Below the pieces are notes generated by a model. It had not been told where the DNA came from. It saw only the letters and a list, made by a program, of their open reading frames with translations, and did no database searches. Shown here in pieces: positions 34,001 through 44,181 of a stretch of DNA of 64,000 bases. Source of the DNA: Varanus komodoensis (Eukaryota > Chordata > Lepidosauria > Squamata > Varanidae); NCBI RefSeq assembly GCF_004798865.1, contig NW_025336347.1, positions 18,998,289 through 19,062,288 of the forward strand, read 5' to 3'. A program made the position numbers and the translations under genes. How positions within the stretch are numbered: position 1 is the first letter of the stretch; every line of letters begins with the position of its first letter.

Positions 34001-37000
34001 GCTCCTTTTTCTGGCACAGATGCACAACAGCGAACGAAGTGTCTGCTCTTGCCCTTTCCCTCATGCTTTGCCTTCAAGCAGGCTGCCTGTCTTTGGTTTC
34101 CTTTCTTAAAGAACCTAAGTCCTTCTGCCTATTCTTCACCTTAAGGAAGCAAAAAACCAAAAACCAGAAACATTTTAAAAACAGTAGTGAAATGGCTCCA
34201 GAGAATCACAGTGTGAGTCAATAAAAGGGTGGATATTCCAGGGGAATGTGCTAGTATAAAAGGAAGCCGTAAATAATTGCCTAGTGTGGAATGCAAGTCT
34301 AATAAATAAATAAATAGCATGTGTCATTATTATGACATTGCGTTTATATCCTGCTTTTCTTCCTCTTGCAAGGAAGGCAAGGCAGCTTTCAAGCTCCATT
34401 TTATCCTCATAACAACAACCCTGTGACGTAGGTTAGGTTGTGAGTCAGTGAGTGGCCCAAAGTCACCCAGTGAGCTCCATGGCTGAGCAGGGACTAGAAC
34501 CTGGACCTCCCAAGTCCCAGTCCAACACTTTTAACCCAACACCACACACTGACTCTCAGTGCCAGTAGAACTGGCAGGGCTCTAGGCTCTCTCCACATCT
34601 GATTTTTGTGCTAAGGAAATTAACTTCTGTGCATATGTATAAAAAAGGATTGCAGTTCTCATCGACTAACTTGTTCTTCCTGTGGTATTTTGGTTTTCTC
34701 AGAATGTTTGCTACTAATGAGGATGATGATCAAGTGTTTGGTGGCCATCAAGTCAACCTCCTCAGCACTGTCATGGCTGCCAATTCACTTCCCTTCCTCC
34801 TTTAGGCTCCGGGCTGGTGTCAAGGGTAGGCATCACTGGGCACTTGCCAAGGACCCACATCCCAGCAAGAGCCTGCTGACCACAATCTTCCGGAGTTCTT
34901 CCCTCTCCTCCCCATTTCAACCTGCTTCTTCACCTGCCTTTTACCCTGGCCCAGGCAATGATGGTGGTGAGCAGGAGTGGCAGGAGATGGGCTTGCCTGC
35001 TTGCTCACTGCTCCCAGCCAGTCCAGCAAGCAAGGGATGGCAGTGAGAAGACCAACAAGGCTCAACAGGAGCTGGTGACAGTGGCTGTGAGAAAGTCACC
35101 TCACTGAAGGAGGGGAGCCCATGGAGGTGGCCTTGCCTTTGAGGGCCCTCCAAAAGCTAGAGCGGAGCTGGCATTGACTAGGCCCAGCGGCTGTGACCAC
35201 CTAGAAAAGCAGCCAAAGGAGCAAAGACTGTTCTTCCTCTTTCTAGCACTGGTCGCTGCTCGTACTGCCAGAGGACGGGTGAATAGAGACAACAGTTGCA
35301 AAGAGCCGGGCGAAGGAGAACTGGAAGCTGTCTGTGGGCTGCCTGCTGGGGTGTGGCCTCCGTGCAACCTGGCGTAAGAGGTCACACCCAGAGGGTGGCC
35401 AAGAAAAGCCGGCAAATGGCAAGAGATGGATGGCCAGGGGAAATGGTGAAGAGGGGGTACCACCACTTCTTCGCATCCGCCCAGGGCAGCTGTTATTTTC
35501 TTACCTGGCGTTCGTCTACCACTGCAGGCAACTTACCAGGTTTCTAGTTTGCCAGTCATGACGATGGGGGAGCCAAATTTCCACTGCTAAACAGTTGGAG
35601 GAATGGTGGGTCTGGACTGAGAGAAATACATGCATTTGCAGGAGTTCTGAGGATAGAAAGAGTGAGGGATAGCAGTGTCAGGAGGGAGATTTTTGACTGG
35701 TAGGCAGGGGCTTCTGGAGACAATTCTCTTCCAGCTCACCTTCAGTGTCACCATGCAGTTCTTGGCTTGTACCCAGAGCGGGTGGCCCTACAAGAAAACA
35801 AAAGGCGATGATGAAGCATTATTTAAGCAGATTAATTTCACCATATGGAAGAAGAGGCATTACAGGCAGGGTTTGAATCCAGATCAAGGACTGCATAGGC
35901 TGCGGGTTCTTCACATGTGCCCTAGACTGAAAAACCAGACCTAAAGTGACACAGAGACATGCTGAAGTCAGGGGCCAAACTCAGATGGGAAGAGTGGTGG
36001 CATGGCAAGCCCAGCCTTCAAGCAGCGACTCCTGCACCGTCTTTCTCACCCGTGAGGCCAAGCTGCAGCATCACGTGCACACAGGGGGTACAGTCTTGAT
36101 GCTGCCGGCATCGGAGTTTGTTCCTGGTTTTCTGGGTCAGCACCAGGACTGGATATAGCTTTGGATCTGGTGACGCTTCCCCAGGGGTGCACAGTACATC
36201 CCGTCCTGGGAGGAAAGAGGGAGAATACACAATTACCATTCAGAAAGCAAGAATTCACACGTGATTCTCTCAGCTGGTTAAGAAAGTCTTGTGCTTATTG
36301 AAGGATGCTGGGGCTCATATCGATTTTTTGTTGTTGTTCAGTCACAAAGTCGTGCCTGACCCATCATGACCCCATGGACAACATTCCTCCATTCCTCAAT
36401 ATAGACAGCAAGAACAAAAAATAAACAGGTTCGTAGGGAAGGTTGGATTTTCTGGAGCCTCCGGAATTTATTAATAGAACGGCCGGGACCCCTGAGTTGC
36501 TTACGGCAGCATGCTGCCTGGTCGCGCTCTCCAGGGCAACGGCAAGCTTTTAGAACCTGTCTGACAGAACCTGAGCCAGGTGGGCCCAGCAGCTGGGCAG
36601 CTGATGACAAAGTAAGGTGAACACATTCGGAAGAAGGTGAAACGTCTGCAAAGGGGGCTCAGTACAATGGCATTTGATTGCAGGAGATTAACATAAGGAT
36701 CACTGAGGCACAGGGATTATTTTGGGCCTTGGCATGCAAATGAGGGTGACTACAATGCTGTTCATCTGGCAGATGTATCAGTTCTTTAAACAAGGTAAAG
36801 GTTTCCCCATGACATTCAAGTCTGACTCCAGGGGGTGGTGCTCATCTCTGTTTCCCAGCCGAGGGAGCCAGCGCTTGTCCGCAGACAATCTCCGTGGTCA
36901 CGTGGCCGGCATGACGAAACACCGAAGTGCACGGAACGCTGTTACCTGCCCACTGAAGTGGCACCTTTTCATCTACTTGCATGTGCATGCTTCCGAACTG

Positions 37001-40000
37001 GAAGGTTGGTAGGGGCTGGGATGGAGCAACGGGGACTCACCCCATTGTGCAGATTCGAACCGGCGACCTTCCGATCAACCAGCCCAGCAGCACAGCAGTT
37101 TAGCCCACTTACTGATCAAAAGAATAGACCTGACAGCTTCTTGGGGAAGCCATCAAGTCCCACTTCTCAAAGTTACAGCAAATGCTAAACAGTAACTTGG
37201 CTTGGAATTGGGGTGCTTTCTGCGAAAGCAGTGCAGGTTTGATTTTATAACACAAAGGCACATATAAGCAACGTTTTTCTATCAGGATTTATCTGAATTT
37301 TCCCAACAAGGAACATCCTGGTATTAGGTATAAAGGTATAAAGGAGGTATAAAGTATAAAGGAGGCAAACCTCAGAATTATGCACCCTTCACATCTGTAC
37401 ATTGGCACTTCATGATGTATAGTTCATGCCTGAGGACTGGTACTACAGTATGACATTTAGGGTTTTGCAAATGAGGAGGTTTTGCATCAGACCACAAGAA
37501 TTTAGAGGTAGCCCAAAGATAGCTTTTTAATACTAATCTCCATCCAATTACTCTCCTCTTTCCCAGAAAAAGGAATACTGCTGTAGAGACCTTTAACACC
37601 TTAGGAATGATGTCACTGAACCAGTCTATCGATGATTTGCCTATGTACTAGGTATTGATGGCATGCATTAAAAACAAAGCAACCTAGCAACAATCAAACA
37701 GTTCACACAGCAAAATAACCCCGCCTGATTTGTTTTAAGACAAGCCTGTTAGACTGCAGTCTTCATGCTGGGCTGGGCTATTACCATAATCTAATAAAGC
37801 CTATTGAACAGGACTATGTGGCTGGAACACAAGCAAAGCAGAGCTAACACTTACCCAAGAATCGGCAGCCTAGTCCCTGTGGAAGGACAGAGAAGGGACA
37901 GATTTAGAAATTAGAAAGGGGATAGTCAGGAAAAAGCCCCTTCCCTTCACCCCCACTGAGCACCCAGCTACACTGAGATTGAATAAAATTCCTTCTCAGG
38001 GTCTGTGCCAGAATTTTGTGTGTACCAAATTGGTACCTAAAACAGAAGACATCCTGTATTGGGTGTTGAAGTGGAGTCAGGGCTCCCAGGGTCAAAGCAC
38101 TCTGAATTTTCTGTGAAGAAATCATCTGTCACCTGCTCAGACTTTCCTTGTCCTTCTGAATGGAGTTACAAGCCCTGCAGTAGCTAGGAGTGCAGAATGG
38201 ATTTTCTGAGCCACAAACAATATATTGCCATGAGACACCTTTGTTGTAATGCAGTCTTATTTTCAGTTGGCCTGGCCTTGAATGGACAATTAATACCCAC
38301 TAGCTCTACAAAAGACTTGTTCTTTGTAAATATTAACAGTGGAAGAACTGGTTTATTGACTCTGAAGTAACATAGTTCTCGTTGCTGGGAAAATAATCTG
38401 CTAGAACACCTTGAGCTGGTGATCATCTGCTTTTTGAGGATGCTTTGACTGGGTTCTCATAGAAACATAGAAAACAGAAGCGGCCTCCCAGGCCATCTAG
38501 TCTGACCTTCGGCACCAGCCGGCTCCGCTCACAACATGCCCACCATGTGGACGTCCAGCCTATCCTTGAACACCCGCACCGATGGGGCCTCAACGACCTC
38601 CCGTGGAAGCCCATTCCACACCCTCGAGGTCCTGACTGTCAGGAAGTGCTTCCTGGCATCCAAATGGAACCTGGGTTCCCTGAGCTTTGCTCTGTTGGAG
38701 CGCATCCTGCCTTCCTCTGCAGGGGAGAACAGGTCTCTACCCATCTCCATGTGACATCCCCTCACATACCTGTATGTCGCCAACAGATCCCCTCTGAGTC
38801 TCCTCTTCTCCAGGCTGAAGAGACCCAGTTCCCTCAGTCTCGCCTCATACGGCATCCCCTGCAAACCGGCCACCAACCTTGTGGCCCTATGCTGCACTGG
38901 CTCCAACCTGGCTATATCCTTTCTGTAATGAGGGGCCCAAAACTGAACACAATACTCGGACGCACCAGAGTCGTGTAGAGTGGTAGTAATACCTCCCTTG
39001 GTCTAGAAGCCACACTTCTGGCTATGCAACCAAGGGTGGCGTTCGCCCTCTTGACCACCGCATCACACTGCTGACTCATGTTTGGCCTGCAGTCAACCAG
39101 CACCCCGAGGTCCCTTTCACTAGTGCTGCTCTCCAGCCACTTGTCACCTAACCTGTACTTATGGCACCTATTCCTATGCCCCAAGTGCAAGACCTTGCAC
39201 TTATCCACATTGAACTCCATCCTGTTGTCTCCTGCCCACTTCCATAGTCTGTCCAGATCCTTTTGGATCTGGAGTACCTGCTCCTCAGTTGTGGCCACTG
39301 CTCCAGTTTTAGTGTTGTCTGCGAATTTGATCAGCAGACTGTTCACCCCTTCTTCCATGTCATTAATGAAAAGATTAAACAGGATCGGTCCCAGGACAGA
39401 GCCCTGGGGGACCCCGCTTGTCACTGGCCGCCATCCCGATGATTCCCCGCTAATGGCTACCTTCTGCTTTCGGTCAGTCAACCATGCCCTAATCCACCGG
39501 ACAGTGCTTTGGTGTATCTCAAAACTCCTCAGTTTCTCCACCAGGATATCATGGGGCACTTTGTCAAAGGCCTTGCTGAAATCCAGGTATACCACATCCA
39601 CTGCATCCCCTCCATCTAGCCATCTCGAAACCTTGTCATAGAATTCTACAAGGTTTGTCTGGCAGGACCTGTTTTTGCGGAAGCCATGTTGTGTGGCTGT
39701 CAGCCTCCCTTCCCTATCTAGCATCACTAGATCTCTCTCTATTATGAGCCTTTCCATTAAGGCTAACTGGTCTATAATTCCCCATGTCCTTTCTACTACC
39801 CTTTTTGAAAATTGGAACCACTGATGCCACCCTCCAGTCCTCTGGAACTTCACCCGTTCTCCACAAGGTCTCAAAAATGGAGGCCAGCGGGCGTGAGAGA
39901 ACCCCTGCCAACTCTCTAAGTACTCTCGGGCGTAACCCGTCAGGGCCTGGCGCCTTTGTAATGTCCAATGCCCTGAGGAGCCCCTCGACTTCAAGGGGAG

Positions 40001-43000
40001 TGACTAATCTGTGCCCCTAAGTCCCCAGCCTCATCTAATCCCCTATGCGGATATCCCCCGTCCTGCTTTGGGGAGAACACAGAGGCACAATAGTCATTTA
40101 GCATCTGTGCCTGTTCCCTCGTATCAGTCACTGTTCCTGATCATATCAGTTCTCAAGACACAACAGCCCATTGTGGGCTCCTTCTGATGGCAGGGCATCA
40201 TGCTGTGCACACCTAAACTGGCTCCCAGAGGGGGCTTTTTTGAGTAGGGGTTGTTGTGCCCATGATGGGCAATCATGTTGGCTGAACCCAAGAGACCAGG
40301 CCAGCTGTGGGTGTTGGAAACCGGGTACCAAACTTATTTGGCAGGAATGGCAAAACTCCTAGCCACTCTTAAGTGGCTCCTGAGCAGCGACTGCCAACTA
40401 TCTGAAAAGCGCCCAAACTTAAAAAAAAAAAGTTTAGTAACTTCCAAAGGGCTGCTGGTGAACTCGAAAGAGACTTCCCATAGCTGCTCAAATGAGGATC
40501 ACAAAATCTGTCTTCACAGCAGTCTCTTGTGACCTCAAGAAAAGAAATGCTTGAAGTTAAAATTAAAAAGCCAGGGAGCCCAAAACAGCTCATGCTTGCA
40601 GCAGGGTGGACGATACAAGTTGTTCTGCTGCCTTGTCTCCTGGGACACTTGTGGGAGGGCCAAGGGGGCCAACGACACATGGTAAGATCAATAATCTGTC
40701 ACCAACAACCAACCTGTCTCCCACCCACACATAAGCACACAAAAAGTTCAACAGGAGAAGGAACTGCAGCAAGGAGAGGGGAGCCTTGGTGCTCTCACGG
40801 TGCCGCATGCAACAGCCACAGGAGGACTGAAGTGGGGCAGCGTCTCCTAATGTGCTTGATCATCAGCTGCAGACTCGGTTAATGCATTGCCAGAGTCTGC
40901 CCCCCTCCTCCAGGTGTGTCCTTTTTGTCATGGAGTGTGAATACAACAGCTTCTCTGGGTTTCCGTGTGTTTCTGGTGTTTGGGTCTGTCTGCTGTTCAG
41001 AAGGAATCAGTAAAGTTGGTTTGTGCTGAGTTCACTGAGAATTGTGATCTATATTATGTATTTATTCATGTAAGGCCCTGGCAAGAGCCTTTTCTGGGTT
41101 TACTGTGTAAAATAATAAAGTGTCTAGTTTTACTCTCATGCCAAGGTAAGCACCTTGTGGCCTTCCGGATGTTTTGGCCTACAGCTCCTATGATCCCTCA
41201 CCACAGACTATGTTGTCTAGGTCCTTTGGGAGTTGCAGGCCAAAACATCTAGATGACCACATGTTGCCCACCTTGACATTGACATTACGTTGGAAAGCAA
41301 AAGAAATCTGAAAAACTATACTACACTGTGCAAATTCACTCTCACCGGCACCGTAGCTGGCAGCCTGTGCTCTACCCAGCGTCCCTGTTCCTCCCCATAT
41401 GTCCTTCCTTTCACCCCCTGAGTACAGAGTGGAATATCTGCATGTGGGCTGCAAGCCCACACTTTGTTGCCATAACAACCTGGTGACTGGCTAGGTTCAG
41501 ACAGTGACTGGCCCAGGGTCACCTTCTCAGCTGAATGGGGGGTCAGGGATGTGCACCCAGGTCTCCCCAGCCAAAGCCCCAAATGCTAACTAGCCCAGTC
41601 TCCACTGGCACCTCTCACTGTTATGCGACGGTCAGCTGATCCTAACGAATTTGGTGCTGTAATGTCTACTGCTGCTTGTGTGTACGTGTTATGCATGTGT
41701 GTATCTACACAACTGTCTGGATTTTTGGTCTGTCCTGGAGCTGTTGGTATGGAGATGCAACGTTATTGATAAATATGCCCTCCACCTCCCTGTTCCCCGC
41801 ACACGCAGAGCTTCCAATCTGAACTTTGACACAGGGAAAGACAAGAGAGGGAGGAAGAGGAGTTCCAAGTGAAGGAGGGCAATCTTTAAATACTTCTGCA
41901 TCAAGAAAGATAGGGGGTGTAGGAGTAATACTCATGGTGGTGGTGGTGGTGGTGGTAGTAGTTTCTCAGTGGTGGAGAGTATCTCACCTCCCCCAGCATC
42001 CAAGCAAGGAATTGGTCCTTGGCCTGGTACTTAGGGTTGCTACCTTCTTTTCTGGCCCTGCTCCCATGCCTTTATCAGCAATCTGGCACATCAGCAGCCA
42101 AAGCTTTTCTTGCATAAGGATAAGAGGTAGGTATCAGGCAGGATGTTATAAAAGGCACATGAACAGGGGTGGGAAGGCAGCCACATTATAAACAGAACCA
42201 AACTAGCCCCTTCTAGGATACTGTGTGACCTTGTATTCCTGTGCCTGCACTATCTATTTGGACACAAGCTCCAAAACACCTCGGTGTTGCCAGGGCAAAG
42301 GGCTGTGGCCGTCACTAAACAAACTAGAGCCTAAGAGGCCCTCCCAATACCATGCAGAACTGGCAGTCCTTTTGCTTCCCTTCTTGGAAACCAGAGCACC
42401 CTTTCGTTTCCACAGCAGCCTTCAGATTAGGCACAGATTTCAGTGAGCAAAGTGAGCAAGGAAAGAAAACACAAGCAATACAAGGGCCCCAGTTTAAACA
42501 GTACAATGGCTAACTGGCATCTCAGGTGGATACATGCCCAACATCCTATTTACCCGAGTTTCCAGAAACCTACAAAACAATGGATTGTAGGGTTTTGTTT
42601 AGGGGGTAACAGCTAAGTGAGCTACTGAGAGCCTTGGCTATTGGGTGGTATAAAAATGAAAATACATACATACATACATAGTGTGTATGTGTCGGGCAAA
42701 GGGGAAGGGCAGTGTAGGCCATCTGTGTATGAAGTCTTCCATGAGGCCTTTTCTTCTAAGAGGTCTAGGCACACACACCTTCACTGAATCTATGACCTAC
42801 ATGCCACATGCATAAACAAAACATGCATAAACCCACACTTGAGCAACATGTGAACTAATTGAGAGGAAATGAGATCTGCCACAAAATGTTGCAGTGCAAG
42901 TGCTCCTCTTCAGTATTCCAGCTAACCAGCCATGACCTTTTTTGGGACACGCCATTCCATTTCCCCGCTAATCACCTTCTCTTAGAACACTCAGCCAGCA

Positions 43001-44131
43001 TTCTGTGCCTACTGGACTGCTATTGGAAGGTTTTCCTCACCTATACCTAAAGTTTGTTTTTTCCCCCTTAAAACATAACAAAATAAGAACACAAGAAAAG
43101 CCATGCTGAATGAGACCAGTGGCCCATCTGGTTCAGCATTCCATTCACACTGGTGGCAGACCAGCTGCCCACAGTATCCCACAGCTGCCTCCTGCCCCAG
43201 GCTCCCAGCAACTGGTGCACCTGGGCATCCTGCCTCTGATACTGGTCTCCTCCAAGAATTTGTCCAAATGGGTGGCTGTCACTACGTCTTGCGGAAGTGA
43301 ATCCCTTGGGTGAAGAAGTCCCTCCTTTTATCTGTCCAGACTGTTCCACCATTCAGCTTCATGGGATGACCCCATGTTCTAGTATTAGGAGAGCAGGAGA
43401 GAAATAGCTCACTCTCCATTTTTCCACACCGCATATAAATCTGTTCACCTTCTACCGTATCTATCCTTATCAGCCTTTTTATAAGCTAAACAATCCCAGC
43501 TATTCTAAACTGTTCTTCACAGAGGAATTGCTCCAACCCCATGATCATTTTCTTTGCCCTTTTCTGCACTTTTTCTAGCTCAATAATGTCCTTTCTCAGG
43601 TGAGGCAAGCAGAACTGCACATAATACAGTACAGTATTAAATGTAGTCACACCATAGATTTGTGTGAGACCTGTGATATTGGCAGTTTTCAGTTCCATTC
43701 CTAATTTTGCTTAAAATGGAGCTTGCCTTGTTCACAGCAGTTGTGCATTGGATTGACATTTCATCGAGCTGTCCACCGCAATCCAAAGTTCCCTTTCTTG
43801 ATCCATCACTGCGAGCTCCAATTTTATCAGCCTGTACTTGAAGTTGCAATTCCCCTGCCCTTGTGGATACTAATGTGTCCATGTTTGGTGCCATTTTGGC
43901 TATATGACTCCGACTTGGAGAACTGTGTTTGCTAGTGCTAAGGATAACACACTCCCTCTCTCCTCCTCGCACACATCTCTTCTACAGTCATTATTAGAAA
44001 TGCTAAGTAGAATTAACTTCACATTTTAAAAATAGATTAAACTAATGGGGCAGATTTCCCCCTATAATTTATTATTAGGGTGACCAGAATAAAGTAGGAC
44101 AGGATTCCTGCATACCTAAATATAAATATAA

Positions 44132-44181
<50 letters not shown>

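Noticed and set aside
35864-35940. Possible IL17RC exon reading [18 protein letters not shown]
   Set aside because: It has a usable acceptor and fits phase 1 to 0, but its donor (CCTGTAATG) is weak, and the pair 35740-35787 plus 35537-35616 gives a fully phased chain with a better match to human IL17RC (CLAVEIWLP versus CVLLEVQVP).
39078-39641. Plus-strand open frame of about 187 codons
   Set aside because: Antisense shadow of the CR1 ORF on the minus strand.
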